Numbered from the stretch's first letter, positions 33,985 through 45,359 are shown. The stretch is DNA of 64,000 bases from Ilyonectria destructans (GCA_020740775.1 JAHEWK010000002.1:4588001-4652000), one strand, 5' to 3'. The notes: generated by a model from the letters alone, not told the origin. Translations and numbers: made by a program.

Positions 33985-35610
33985 GGCTGGCTGAGAGATT
34001 AGAAGAGAAACGGCGGAATGGTCCGTATGGAAGGACTACGATCTGCTGATCAAGAGAGAGCGTTGGGTGGTCGTTGGGTCGGTTCAAGGGTCCACTTGTG
34101 AGAGGAAACGTCGCAAGACCAGGTCCTAGTAGTCGCCGTGCACTGTGTGGCTTGGCCAGCAACACGACGGCGCCAACGCCACGATGCTGCGACTCGGTGA
34201 ATTGTGAGATTGAGCGATCAAAGTGACGACCAGCTCGATGGGATGGATCGAAATGTACAGAGGCGTATCTTGGGCAGGGGAGAGGATGGGCCAGGCTGAG
34301 GTAGCACCGACTCCACTCACTCCAGAGAATTACTCCATTGTATGTATGTACATATCCGTAGCAGCATGTACATTCGTACCTGCCTTCGTACCTACCTGTA
34401 TGTATTTACTGCACTTCGTATAATGGTGGACTCAGTGGAAAGGGGCAAGTGCTACGGCAAACGAACTAGTTTATCCAGGACCAGGGCAATCCTAACCGAT
34501 GTTGGTGGCTCTTGCAGGTGTTGCCTTGGCAGGATGTACCGAGGATACGCACCTTCCAATCCTTGAGGGGTGGAAGCCAGGAACGAAACACAGCGAGCAA
34601 TTGGTGGCTGCATGCTCCCAGTATGGGAAAACAATTGGTCGGCATGGCTATGGGTGCCTAGGTAGGTAGGTATGTTGGTAGGGCCAACAGTGCGACTTGG
34701 GACACCGGTGGTTTCATCCATAAGGATGACTGGGCTGTTGCTCTCCAGGCCTAACAAGGCTCAGGCTGATGTTGACGTCGAGGCATCGCCGTTCAGCTTA
34801 CGCAGTTTTCCAATGTTCAAATCTGAAGAAGCACAGATTGTTGCTTTTATGGCGACTAGTATACGAAACAGACCCCTGTGCCACCCTGGTGGGCTAATGA
34901 AGCAGCCACGTCCAAAACTCGACCTAGATTACGTACCACCACGCAACAGGTAATTATGGCAGCCCCACTCCGCCAACGTGAGCGATGGCTACAGGGTAGG
35001 TAGCGATGTAGCCGAATCACGGCGACATTAGGAGGCCTGGACAAGACTACGATGTCATGTGTATTCCCATATGTCGCTGTGTGAAACTTTGGAGAAGGGA
35101 AAATGCTATTGAAGGAGCTCGAGTTTTGGTGACGAGCTCTCAGCACTCTCATGTGCTTGCGTTGCTTGCGTTGCTAACTATGTGCGACGCTATGAACAAT
35201 GATTCGTTGGTGGTACTCGAACCATACATTATTGGCATTTAGGAAACAATTAAAATATATTCATCGATACTCTATCGAAAATGGTTCATTTGTCAAAAGT
35301 AAATTCTTCCTCTCACGTCAAGTTAAATGGAGGGAGTTCTTTCGACTAGGCAGCTCGTAGCTCTTTATGGGCAAGGCGCTCACGTGACTTGGCGTCGCGT
35401 TCGTTCTCAACGCCTCGTCTCATCCCACTTTCAGCTCAACGCGTTCTGTCCCATGTCTCACGGCGCCATCGTCTCCACCAGCACCGGCAGGCATCTTCGC
35501 CCATCCGTGACGTCTGAACAGTCTGGCAATCGCCGTGGTTGATTGACAAGTCAACCACCTCTGGCGGCCACTGCAATGCAAAATAGTTCCCCCAGGACCC
35601 CGCCCTAGAA
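33985..35610. other. Divergent promoter region, RVS167 / ZGRF1-like
   Basis: No supportable gene. A stretch rich in GTATG/GTAC repeats lies at about 34337-34415, and a short AGGTAGGTAGGTA run near 34660. Confidence 0.5.
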
Positions 35611-37971
35611 ATGGCTGGCCCATCAAGACATGGCACCGCCCCAGTGCCGGCGTCCGCGACCGTCCTCGACTTCATTTGTCTATTCACTCACGACCTGAAG
35701 CGAAAACAGAAACGATGGCAGGATGGTGTTCTCAAGTATCATACCTTCAACAAGCGCATCATGGTCTCCGACGACCGTGGTCACTTCATTGGTGATGCCC
35801 ACTGGCAGGCAGAAGCTCATCTGGAGACTGGGGACGAATTTGAGCTGGACCGTGGCTCGGCCATTGTTCAGGTATCTGACTGTACCGGCCAGCGGGAACA
35901 GGATTTGACAGAGCTACTCGACAAACGAGCTAGGGATGTCGAAAAGCGCCGCGCCAATGCCATATCTCGAACCCCCAGGTCCAGCACAAGCGCTGTTTCA
36001 ACACCGGCGCAAGAACAATCTTCCCACTTTCAACTTCGCCATCGTCCGCTGTCCTCGCTTGTTGGAGCGTCCCCGAGTATAGGCAGGGCAGCCATTTCCC
36101 CTCACTCCCCATATGAGGCACGTCAGTTGGCCCAAAAGGCTGAGCAACTTGAGCCATCTGAGGAACCTCCACCTCCGAAAAGAAGGAAACAAGAACGGTC
36201 TCCCCCAAGCAAATCTTACCATGCTCGTAGCCTGTTTGGAGCAGCTTTAACTCTTTCACCCTTTCCAACGAGCAGCCCTACAGCACAGAGCCAAGTCCTG
36301 CAAGACAAGACTAATACGAAACCGAAGGCCCCATTGCTAAGTGCGAGGAATCGCCACCAAAAACCACAGACTTCCCTCTCCAGTCAACCAGAACCCTCGC
36401 TTCAGCAACCCGTCGAGATAGAGAGCTCCCCTATATCCCCCGTGGCCGAGCCACGCTGTTCTCCGGAAACCAACAAAAAGCGGTCAAAGGATGCGAGCTA
36501 TTCGACGGTCAAACCCAAGGAATCGAGCTACCGCCTCCATTCAGATGACAACGACTTTGACACTTCGGAAAACCCAACTTCTATTCCGATCACTCCAGCT
36601 TCCCGGAGCACATTGGCCCCTCTGAGTACTGAGACCAACTTTCAGCCCAAAATGCACCCGGTCGCTCCACCTCCTCTCTGCGCGACCAAGAAACAAACGA
36701 GACGCCATGAATCCATCGTCGGCGGAGACAAACAAGCCAATGGCTCAACATCATTGAACCCAAATACTGCTCAGAAGCTGAAAGACGCTACGAAACCACT
36801 GCCCAATGAGCAGGACCCCGTGCGCCCGATCAACGAGCCAAGAACTGAGCTTCGAATCAGATCAAGACAGCGTCGAGGACTGCTTGTGATATCCGAGAAG
36901 CATGGTCGAGACCAGAAAGCTGGGAAGCACCTCGGAGCTACTGTCGACAAGGGCGTTGAGTCACATACCAGCCTAGAATCAGGTCATGCCGGACAAGGCA
37001 ACGGGATGCGGAATATTGAAGAGCCTACCCGTACAAGCGGTCAATCTCGATCGAAAAATGCACCAATCGAGAAGAATAAGCGACAAACCGAGGCAGCCAC
37101 AAACGTCATCGAGGTAGGCTCCCACGTCCTCGAAGATGACGCCCCGAATGACAGTGCCCCTCAAGTGATTCTGGATTCGAGCCCCGAGGTCGAACTCGAG
37201 TCCCCTCAAACTCGCAAAACTGAAGAACAGGATAATGGCGCTAGCATGAAGATGGATGAAGCTTCATCACTGACTACGACAACCCATCATTTGCGTGATC
37301 GCGGATCCCGAAAGGAGGCTGCACGACATAGAACAAGTGACGAAGAGCCTGAGGCCATAGCACTATCGTCGATGTCCAAGGCTAGTGATCGAATACAAGC
37401 TTCTCGAGTCACCAACTCAAGCTCTAGCGGACCTCGCATTACGAAGATGGCTCGAAAAAGCGTAAAGAGTAGGGAAATCATTGGCTTTGTGATCCCAAGC
37501 GACGGACCCACCATGACAGCCCACAGAGTTGCGGCTCCGACACTGGTAGCCAGTAGCAAAGTTGGGCGCTCGCCGGTTGGAAACGTTGGTGGTGAGGCGG
37601 AATCCGAGTCACACTTGGATGCGACGCCAAAGCCACCACTAGTCCAATTAGACTGTATCACTGCAGTGGCGCAGTGTGCGTCAACAAGCTCAGATGACAA
37701 GTCAACAGCGAAACCTACACCGCGACTTAGCAATCCGGCAACTCGAGGCAAAAAGGCAGCCAAAAGGGAGGATGCGGCTGGGCATTTGCCTCAAACTATG
37801 ATTCAACTTGATCCCGTTCTATCTACCCGTGTTGGGGCCCCTAAACCACCGCCCTCTGCAAAGTCATCGGGGCTGCCCGGCTTTTCCAAGGCGAACGGTG
37901 GTGCTTGGAGCAGGCATGCCGAGGACCTACTTGGCATGACCAGACCGGCAGAGAAGGCGTCTCGACGGTGA
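35611..37971 (+). CDS. ZGRF1/Dbl2/Mte1-like protein (DUF2439)
   Basis: Single exon, 786 residues. The N-terminal 95 residues form the DUF2439 / ZGRF1 N-terminal domain (PF10382): VLDFICLFTHDLKRKQKRWQ, then DGVLKYHTFNKRIMVSDDRG and a short beta-rich stretch ending near VQVSDCTG. The rest is disordered, Ser/Pro/Lys/Glu-rich, with PPPKRRKQE as a likely nuclear signal. A short conserved-looking end reads GAWSRHAEDLLGM. The related proteins (Dbl2 in fission yeast, Mte1 in budding yeast, the ZGRF1 helicase in animals) act with Mph1/FANCM-type helicases at D-loops and replication forks. Expected role: nuclear recombination and repair factor; no helicase domain is present here. Confidence 0.82.
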   Translation: MAGPSRHGTAPVPASATVLDFICLFTHDLKRKQKRWQDGVLKYHTFNKRIMVSDDRGHFIGDAHWQAEAHLETGDEFELDRGSAIVQVSDCTGQREQDLTELLDKRARDVEKRRANAISRTPRSSTSAVSTPAQEQSSHFQLRHRPLSSLVGASPSIGRAAISPHSPYEARQLAQKAEQLEPSEEPPPPKRRKQERSPPSKSYHARSLFGAALTLSPFPTSSPTAQSQVLQDKTNTKPKAPLLSARNRHQKPQTSLSSQPEPSLQQPVEIESSPISPVAEPRCSPETNKKRSKDASYSTVKPKESSYRLHSDDNDFDTSENPTSIPITPASRSTLAPLSTETNFQPKMHPVAPPPLCATKKQTRRHESIVGGDKQANGSTSLNPNTAQKLKDATKPLPNEQDPVRPINEPRTELRIRSRQRRGLLVISEKHGRDQKAGKHLGATVDKGVESHTSLESGHAGQGNGMRNIEEPTRTSGQSRSKNAPIEKNKRQTEAATNVIEVGSHVLEDDAPNDSAPQVILDSSPEVELESPQTRKTEEQDNGASMKMDEASSLTTTTHHLRDRGSRKEAARHRTSDEEPEAIALSSMSKASDRIQASRVTNSSSSGPRITKMARKSVKSREIIGFVIPSDGPTMTAHRVAAPTLVASSKVGRSPVGNVGGEAESESHLDATPKPPLVQLDCITAVAQCASTSSDDKSTAKPTPRLSNPATRGKKAAKREDAAGHLPQTMIQLDPVLSTRVGAPKPPPSAKSSGLPGFSKANGGAWSRHAEDLLGMTRPAEKASRR

Positions 37972-38551
37972 TTCAGGCTGAGAGCCCCTGCTTTGGCTAT
38001 TGAGCTTTTGATAGATGCTTGAATTTATCTCGACAGTATTGGCCCATGTTTTGACTTGGGCCTTTGTCCGGCATTGGGCTTTTAGGCGACGAGCTCCGCC
38101 CCCAAAGCAGCGTCCTTGTTACCGGTACACGGAGCTTTAGGCTCGACCCTGGTGGAGTAATGGAAAACCACAGAAATGGGTCGCGAACCGCCCCATTGAC
38201 TGACACCTGCCGTTGTTGAGAATGAGGCTCCGGCAGCCTTAAGGCACAGCAAAACGCAGCCAAGCGTGCTCACGCGCTCAGCGACGCCTCGAATTGGAAT
38301 TGGGCCAGGCTGGCTTCGATGCCTAAAACTTATTGCGAAGCCCCCCCGGGCTTCCATTTTCCAATTCTTCTTCCCTGCCCTCTTACAAAGTGAGATCCGG
38401 GAGTCTCGCCTCCCATATGCCTCAGGAATATTATTTCAACACCGATACATCTCTGGATCGTGCACTAGCGCAGATATTGAGTACTTGACGCGCGGCGCAT
38501 TACACGTTCGATAATAACCAAACTGTTGGCTGCTGTTCATTCCAACTGCCC
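37972..38551. other. Intergenic region
   Basis: 3' side of the ZGRF1-like gene and promoter of the next. No gene seen. Confidence 0.55.
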
Positions 38552-39684
38552 ATGTTAGTACCAGACGGGACGCAGCAAGCCCTGCCGTACGATCGGGGCA
38601 ACGGTCGCATTCGGCCCCAAAGAACGCCAGAGCTGCAACGTCTGTATGACCGATGGCGAGATTCGGTGGAATGCCAGACTTTCGAGAGCTTCTTACAGCT
38701 CAACCAGGATGAGGCGATGCTGCAAGTACCGTCCATGCAACGCTCTCTATCACAACGAAGCGGCGGGTCCAGTTCATCTGCTCATTCAGCTTCGTCGGCA
38801 CCCGATGACTCGGAATTTGAAGAGCAGGACAAGAAACCCCGACGCCGGGGCCCTCTTACGAAACCGAAGAGAGAGAAGACGGCCTTCATTCGCAGGCTCG
38901 GAGCGTGTGTATCCTGCCGAACAAGGAAAGTTGGGGTAGGTCATTCAGCAGTCCATTGGCCAAGTGCGCTCAACTAAAACCCGAATAGTGCACGCATTGG
39001 GATCTTACAGAGTTTGAAGAGTGCTATCCGTCGTCAAAGCATGGTGATAAAATACACTTAAATGGAGTTGACGAGCTCAGCCCTCTGCTTCTCGGAGATG
39101 ATCTTTTGGGCCTGGAGCAACACCACAGCCCACTTGCACTAATACCGCAGTTCCAAATGGGCATGGACCTTGCGGCCCTCCCACCATCATCCCCCATCAG
39201 CCCTGTCAGCCCCCTCACCCCCATGGCACCTCCCAGTCCTCTGTTCATGTCTTCACCGTCCTACATTGGCTGGGGCTTTCCCACGACCGACGATAAACAT
39301 TTGGGCAGGGTTCAACTGATGAGGAATGAGCTACTGATTGCGATTGGGAACCAAGCAGCCACAGCCAGCAACAATGCCGGCTGCTGGCAATGCCAATTCT
39401 GCCCGAAAGACGACTGGGCCACACGAGGTTCCGCATCCACTTGTCTGGAGCGATTTGCAACACCAGACGACATAATCGATCACTTCTCGAAGGTCCATCA
39501 TCCCATTGAGTTGCCCGACCAGCCAATTTGGTACAAGTGTAGACTGTGCGGGCGGGGGAGCAATGACTACCAATACTGTCAACAGTGCGGAACTGTGGAT
39601 AGTGGAAGTCAGGAACAATGGATACATGGGTACGCCGTGGGTGTCGGCCCCGCGTTGCTGGCCCAGGGCTGTGAATATTATTGA
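38552..39684 (+). CDS. Half zinc-cluster / zinc-finger regulator-like protein
   Basis: Predicted 359 residues from exons 38552-38935 and 38989-39684 (53-nt intron). A basic segment (KKPRRRGPLTKPKREK) leads into ACVSCRTRKVGC: Cys119, Cys122 and, across the splice junction, Cys129. That is the first half of a Zn2Cys6 cluster; only one more Cys (Cys140) follows, so a canonical binuclear cluster is absent. A Pro-rich stretch is followed by a C-terminal Cys/His region: CWQCQFC with HFSKVHH (C2H2-like), then WYKCRLCG and YCQQCG. This suggests a nuclear regulator that binds zinc through a non-standard set of ligands. I do not recognise a characterised orthologue. The in-frame splice right at the cluster supports the model; exons further upstream are possible. 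Confidence 0.65.
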
Positions 39685-41441
39685 AGACAGGGATCAGTGA
39701 TGGACAGGCTGGTTATGAAGAGTGATCGAGGATCGATCGAGTAGCGTTGTCTTGGCTCCTGGGGGGTGATGAAGTTGTGGGGGGGACATGGTTGGGTTCT
39801 GAACCCGGAGGGAGACTGGAAGAAGGTCGAGGATGTTCATGGTGGGTTGCTGGCCGAAGTGAATTTGGATGCCCCCACGGCTATTTGCCATATGTAGAGG
39901 AGACGCAGCTCAGGGAGTATCTTGTGTTGGGAGAGGTTGAAACGGGGTATATGCTGGGCAGCGATGTGGAGACAGGAACCCAGGACTTGGCCTAGAATAG
40001 ACATATTAGACGGTTGGTCGTCTTGAAAATACCTGATGCTGATTGCCTTGGCGTGTGGGTGTACATTAGTTTGGGCACCTGGGGCGACTTCAAGGTGGGC
40101 TATAAGAAGGGCGGCTCCCCCCGGTGGATTGGCTGTGTGGTGACGGCCGCTCAACATCAAGTTGCGTGCACGTGCGCGCTGAGCGCTGAGCCGAGTCCTT
40201 GAATGGTGGTGTCGGTGTCTGGCGCAATCTGACCTTATTCGACAGCGATGATTACTACGTTACAGCGGAATGATCTTCTCCGTACATTCCGTTGTGAGGA
40301 GGGCGATAGGAACTTTGGTCTTTGTACGATTTGCATTTGAAATGGCAAAAAGAGTCGTCTCGCTCACTCCCCTCCACTGTCTAAGAGCAGAGAGCACAGA
40401 GTGAGTGAGTACCTTGGGAACGAACAAGCTTGAACGTGTGGACAAGGACTCCCAAGCCGGTAAAGTTACGAGAGGCGTACCGTAATGGTGCATACACGAA
40501 ATGTGCTCATCCTTCAGGTTTGGCGTCTTGCAGCGGACAAAAGGTCGGTCGAACGACCACGCAATGTTGGCAAAAGCTGGGGTACAATGGTATGGTTCGG
40601 CCGGTATGGGGGTGGAACTTGGCAGAGTTGAGTCATCGTCGCAGGAAAAGGAGGGACGGATTGGCCAACCACAAGGCGTTTTCCTCGCCGAAGTCAGAGC
40701 ACCGGCGGGGCAGGCGGTGGGGTGAGACAGCCAATGGGGGCTCTGGATAAGGCAGATCCCAGGAGCGGATGCAGTCGCTATTGGCCAGGGTGGGCCGAGC
40801 TGCCTCGGGACGCTATTCCCGATCGAGCACGCCGAAAGACTCAATCTCGTCGACTGCTGCGCCATGTTCCTAGGCCTCCGTTGGCTTCAAGTGAAATACC
40901 ATCCACCAGCCCTCCAGCGGCCTCAGGCGATTTCCTCTCCTCTCCTCCCCTTCGATACAATTCCTGGCACCATCCCCATATACAACCCCATCGCCAGTGC
41001 GTGTGTGTGTGTCTTTTGATCACCACTCCCCCTCTCCTCCCCCTCTCCCCCTCTCTCCCCCCGCGTCCCACAGTCCACAGGCGTCCGCCGAAGCTGGCCC
41101 ATCCACCTTCCGCTTCGACCGCCCGCGTTCCGCGCCCACACCCACCCAGATCCTGGCGCAGCCTGTCTTTGCTGGTCCCTCTCACCCACTCGCTTGCTTA
41201 CACTGCCAGTCGGAGTAAGCAACCCGGATCACTCAATAAAGAAGTAAACCCCCCAATCCAACTCACCGCGACCTCCCGGAAGTCGCAGCCTTGGAGCCGA
41301 TTCAGTTCTCAGTAGCGGCAAAGGACCCTTCGAAAGAAGATCCTCTCACCCTACGTTCGGCGCTCCGCTTCGCTGTGGTTGACCCTGGATTCACGACTCC
41401 CACTCTCGTACCGTAACCGCTTCCCGGAACAACTGCCAGTC
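39685..41441. other. Intergenic region with pyrimidine-rich leader
   Basis: No supportable gene. A 201-codon minus-strand frame (40260-40865) has no domain and weak composition. (GT)n lies at about 40999-41012, followed by long C/T tracts up to the next gene, probably its 5' leader. Confidence 0.5.
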
Positions 41442-44153
41442 ATGTCTTCCCGAACCACCTCGTCTACTCTCCCCCAGGGCTTCTCTGTCTACCAGCCTGC
41501 TCTCGGTGCCCAGCTCCAGTTCTTGCCTGCCGTCGGAACCCCCGAGCTGGACGAGCTGCTCAACACTTACATCCCCGGCCCCGCCTCGGCCCAGGAGAAG
41601 CGAGCCTCGGTGTCGCTCGACTTCCTGGAGTATTCTCACCTGACCGGCCAGAGCTTCAAGTTCTACGCTGTCTACTCCATGGCCACCCCCGTTGAGTCTC
41701 CCGCTACCGTCAGCCCTGTCATGTCCACGTGGGATTGGAGCCAGGCCTCCACCTCATCGCGTTCTCCTACATCCCAGCAAGCCCGCGCATCCCCCAAGTC
41801 TGGTTCTTCGCGTCATCAGGCCGACTTCTCCCACATCCCCGGGATGAAGATCATGACCAAAGATGGTCTGGACGTCACCAACTCGGCTTCGCGAGGATCC
41901 AAAACCAAGGAGCAGCGTGATCACGCCCACTTGATGCGCATTATCAAGGCTTGCGACAGCTGCAAACGCAAGAAGATCCGCTGCGACCCCAGCCACAAGA
42001 AGCGTGGCGTGTCTCAGGCCTCTCAGTCTCAGCCCGCGGCTAGGGCTACCAAGAAGGTCAGGACCGTTGCACAAGAAGCCCGGGTTGCTACTCCTGCAAT
42101 AGTTCCTCAAACGGACTTCTCTGTCTCGGATTCTTCATTCGCAATTGGCCAGTCTTTCGCTCATGTGGACCTGGAGATGCTGACTCCTGCGTTACCTGCG
42201 CTCGAGCCTTGGGAAGAGTTTATCCAGTATCCTACTGCTGAACTCTCGGCCGACTACGACTTCTTCTACGATCCTGAGGGCTACCTCTCCCCCGAGTCCT
42301 CCTCTTCTCTGTCGGCATTCTCCACCAAACCAGTCACTCCCAACTCGCAACAAGACCTATCGGGTCCCTCCAACCTGTCCACTGGCGAGGTTTCCATGCC
42401 ATCGCCACAACTCCCATTCAACCAGACCGACTCCATTCACAACTATGTCGACTTTAACCTCTTCTCTCCTCAGTCATGCTTCTCAGAAGATGATCACATG
42501 GTCCCGATAGAGATGTCAAGACAAGTGGCCAGCCAGTCACAATCACTCCAATCCAGCCTGCTCCGATCAGATCAATCCCCTGGAGGGTCGGGCGGTGATG
42601 GTGGCCTGATTGACAACGGTTCGGATGCCGCATCCTCTTATCTATCTGGTGATGAGGAGAGGACCCGACATGACCCGTATCGCGATCCTGGACTTGATGC
42701 ACAGCAGGACTATAGTCCGTCGTCCTCTAGCCTCAGCTCGGATGTCTTCAGTCACTCCATGAGCTGGATCGAGGAGCCGACATCTATGTCGACCAGCAGC
42801 TTGGACAATTCTCAATCTGATGGAGACAACGTACGTTCATTTTCGACAGTCTTGATGATTGAGCACCGACTAACTTCGCAAAAGGTGATTTTCTGCAACA
42901 CAGACGTTGACTCAGCAGCATCAATCGTTGAACGCGTACGTTTGGTATCCTTGTTTATCATCTGGCGGCGACTAACTTTGTGGAAGGTCTCAACATTGGC
43001 AGCCCTTCGTCAACCCAGCGGACTTGATGACTCGACAACCGCAACAATTGTGACTCATGACGGCCTCAACACATTGGCCGATCGCGTATGCTTCCATGGC
43101 CTCGTTTTGATGGAATCATTGCTGACTCCCCGCCAGGTTGTACTCAACAATGTCGTGCATTCCTTACGAGCCGTCGCTCGTGGTGGATCTGAATCACTAG
43201 TTGATACCGCCGGTATACTCTCCACGGCTGAACTGACCGCGATTGCGAACGTGGTTTCTGCTACTCCTGCCACTACGTCGGCCATCAGCCGAACAGTTGT
43301 TGTCAACGACTCCGAATCTTCAGATGGTCTGCAGGTAACAACCAGTGGCGCATCACTCACTGAGTCGCGCACTGTCAACGCTGGCACTGTCAGCTCCGGT
43401 ATGGAGCAGTCGTCAATTAGGCGTGGCATAATTGCAGCTGCAACGATGACTACCAACTCTGGTGTGCGACAGTCGCCAGTTAGTCGTCGTACAGTTGGAG
43501 GTGCAACAATAATTGCGAACTCCGGCCTGCCGCACTCATCAGTCGAGCGTGGCAGAGTCGCATATGCAACCGTGGATGCGAACTCCGATGCATCGACACA
43601 GTCTCTGTCTGAACATCACAGCATCGCAGCTACCAACACCGCCAACATGGCGAACACTCAACCGCTGACGTACACTTCTCGTGTCGATCAAGGCGTGAGT
43701 GGCGTGTTGTTGCAAGCGTCGCCTGACCAAGCTCTGTCGTTATCCTCGGTTGATGTACCTCGTGTTGAGGCACAAGCCCAGACTTACTATGCACCTTTCA
43801 CATCAGCGATCGGTGGAGGTATCTCCCTGATGCCGCTGATGACCAGTGCCCTAGTGGTCCTGGCATCTGGCTCAGCCAAGTCACCGGCTGAGCAATACCT
43901 GACAACGATGATGTCAGTCGTGCTCTTGCTTTTCGCAATTGCTGGCTGGTTACGTCAGTCCAACCCGTCACTTAGGACCTCCTATGGACAACCGTCAAAT
44001 TCCCTGTCTGGAAAGGCAAAGCTCAGTGGGATCGCTACTGGCTTTGCTGCAACCGTTCGGGATAGACTCGAGGCTTTCCAGAGCCAAGCATCAAACGGCA
44101 AGATGTCAGTCAGCCGTGTGGTATCACGAAGCGGATGCTTGATTGCGGTGTAG
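41442..44153 (+). CDS. Half zinc-cluster protein with 21-residue repeats and C-terminal hydrophobic segment
   Basis: The frame is open throughout, but three segments look like true introns of length divisible by three and free of stops: 42831-42884, 42936-42986 and 43086-43136 (gtacgt/gtacgt/gtatgc donors, CTAAC or CTGAC branches, AG ends). Spliced, the product has 851 residues; unspliced, 903. Visible: a structured-looking N-terminal 80 residues, IKACDSCKRKKIRC with Cys171, Cys174 and Cys181 (no second half of the zinc cluster follows), acidic Ser-rich activation-like stretches, four tandem 21-residue units encoded at 43386-43637, and hydrophobic segments near the C-terminus, the strongest being LTTMMSVVLLLFAIAGWL (43897-43950). 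A nuclear or membrane-tethered regulator is possible. The start is the first ATG; an in-frame TTG extends 21 codons upstream. Confidence 0.68.
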   Translation: MSSRTTSSTLPQGFSVYQPALGAQLQFLPAVGTPELDELLNTYIPGPASAQEKRASVSLDFLEYSHLTGQSFKFYAVYSMATPVESPATVSPVMSTWDWSQASTSSRSPTSQQARASPKSGSSRHQADFSHIPGMKIMTKDGLDVTNSASRGSKTKEQRDHAHLMRIIKACDSCKRKKIRCDPSHKKRGVSQASQSQPAARATKKVRTVAQEARVATPAIVPQTDFSVSDSSFAIGQSFAHVDLEMLTPALPALEPWEEFIQYPTAELSADYDFFYDPEGYLSPESSSSLSAFSTKPVTPNSQQDLSGPSNLSTGEVSMPSPQLPFNQTDSIHNYVDFNLFSPQSCFSEDDHMVPIEMSRQVASQSQSLQSSLLRSDQSPGGSGGDGGLIDNGSDAASSYLSGDEERTRHDPYRDPGLDAQQDYSPSSSSLSSDVFSHSMSWIEEPTSMSTSSLDNSQSDGDNVRSFSTVLMIEHRLTSQKVIFCNTDVDSAASIVERVRLVSLFIIWRRLTLWKVSTLAALRQPSGLDDSTTATIVTHDGLNTLADRVCFHGLVLMESLLTPRQVVLNNVVHSLRAVARGGSESLVDTAGILSTAELTAIANVVSATPATTSAISRTVVVNDSESSDGLQVTTSGASLTESRTVNAGTVSSGMEQSSIRRGIIAAATMTTNSGVRQSPVSRRTVGGATIIANSGLPHSSVERGRVAYATVDANSDASTQSLSEHHSIAATNTANMANTQPLTYTSRVDQGVSGVLLQASPDQALSLSSVDVPRVEAQAQTYYAPFTSAIGGGISLMPLMTSALVVLASGSAKSPAEQYLTTMMSVVLLLFAIAGWLRQSNPSLRTSYGQPSNSLSGKAKLSGIATGFAATVRDRLEAFQSQASNGKMSVSRVVSRSGCLIAV
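43386..43637 (+). repeat. Four tandem 63-bp coding repeats
   Basis: Four imperfect units of 21 codons in one frame. Recurring features are NSG or SSG near the start, a Gln/His-Ser pair, an Arg-rich middle (IRRG, VSRR, VERG) and an Ala-Thr pair at the end. The fourth copy is the most diverged. Confidence 0.7.
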
Positions 44154-45359
44154 AATCTGGAGATCTCATCGCGCCGCAAGCAGATGGTGGAGGTGGATAG
44201 GGAGCACAAGGCTCAAGATACCCCATGGTTCTCGAGGACGAGACCAAAGACTCTTTTCTTGTTTTGCAGTGTATAGTAGCATTTGGTAGACCGTGTCAAC
44301 AACGCCGGTCTGGACAGGAGGGGTGTAGAACCCATAGAGCAAGCATCGAATCTTAGAGCAATTGACTGGCCTTTAACGGCCGTGTATAATTATTATATCT
44401 GGGCGTATCATTCCCACTGTGATTCTTGTCATGAAGACTTTTAGCACCACTCCTGACAAGTCAATTCCCTGCGATTCTGCGAGACTTCTGAGGGAGGACA
44501 TTTGGGTGCCCTTTTCACGACGTCATGTGACTCTTGCAGTGGGACAAAAGGAGGCAAATAGTGGGGTACGGGGCCTTGGCACAAATGGCTCCAGGATCGT
44601 AGGCGACCAAACTTTTACGCCTCCAGTAGGACAAGGGTCATCTTTTGACTGAATGCGTGGAGGGCCATTGATCAAGCCAGCAACCGACTCTTGCCTCCAT
44701 TCCAGACATTTGGACCCGCGATAACGCTCAGATACCGACGTGCTTTGCTGCGTTTCTTTTGTACGCCTCAGTGAAGTCGGGGCACTTTGCTGTGTTTGCT
44801 CACTCACATCCTGTGACGCAAGACTGTTGGCTGGGCTCAATCAGCCAACGTCCCCCAGGCATTCGGGCAGCCTTTCTCTGAACGGAAATTTGATTGGAGG
44901 CATTGGATAGGAACCCTTCTTGCCGGGCTATGCCCAGTGTTCGTCGATCCACGTGTGCGCGTGTGGAGGACCATCCTCAAAGTCTTGACTGCGCATCTCG
45001 GCGACCTTTGATGACTCACCAGCCACGTCTTACCTCTTAAACACGGGCGTTCGTTCACTAAGTTGAGTTACTTGGCCTACCTGTAGTGATTGAAAACGAG
45101 ATCAAAGGGCCTGGGAGATACGGTGACCAAGTACCCGGAGAGGGGGGCAGACAAGAAGAGTACGGGGAGGAAGGAGTGAAGAAAGAAACCCTCAAGTTGT
45201 TATCTCAAGGGAAAACAGGTGACGTGCAAGAAAGCAACCTTCCCTTGGGGTCTAGGTCAAGCGGCAGAAGCCCACCTACCTAGTGGCAGGCAGTTGGTAG
45301 TTGGCAGTTGGCAGTTGGCAGTCGACAACGGGCAAGAGCAATCGCGGCCAGTCACAGTC
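44154..45359. other. Intergenic region upstream of TAD2
   Basis: No gene seen. Ends with a five-copy 7-mer array (45289-45323) just before the TAD2 start. Confidence 0.55.
45289..45323 (+). repeat. Five tandem copies of GGCAGTT
   Basis: Five heptamers (GGCAGTT with single changes in copies 2 and 5) lie 37-71 bp before the TAD2 ATG, so probably in its 5' UTR. Such an array is prone to copy-number change. Confidence 0.8.

Noticed and set aside
40260..40865. 201-codon minus-strand open frame
   Set aside because: No recognisable domain and opposed by plus-strand frames of similar quality; likely promoter DNA of the following gene.
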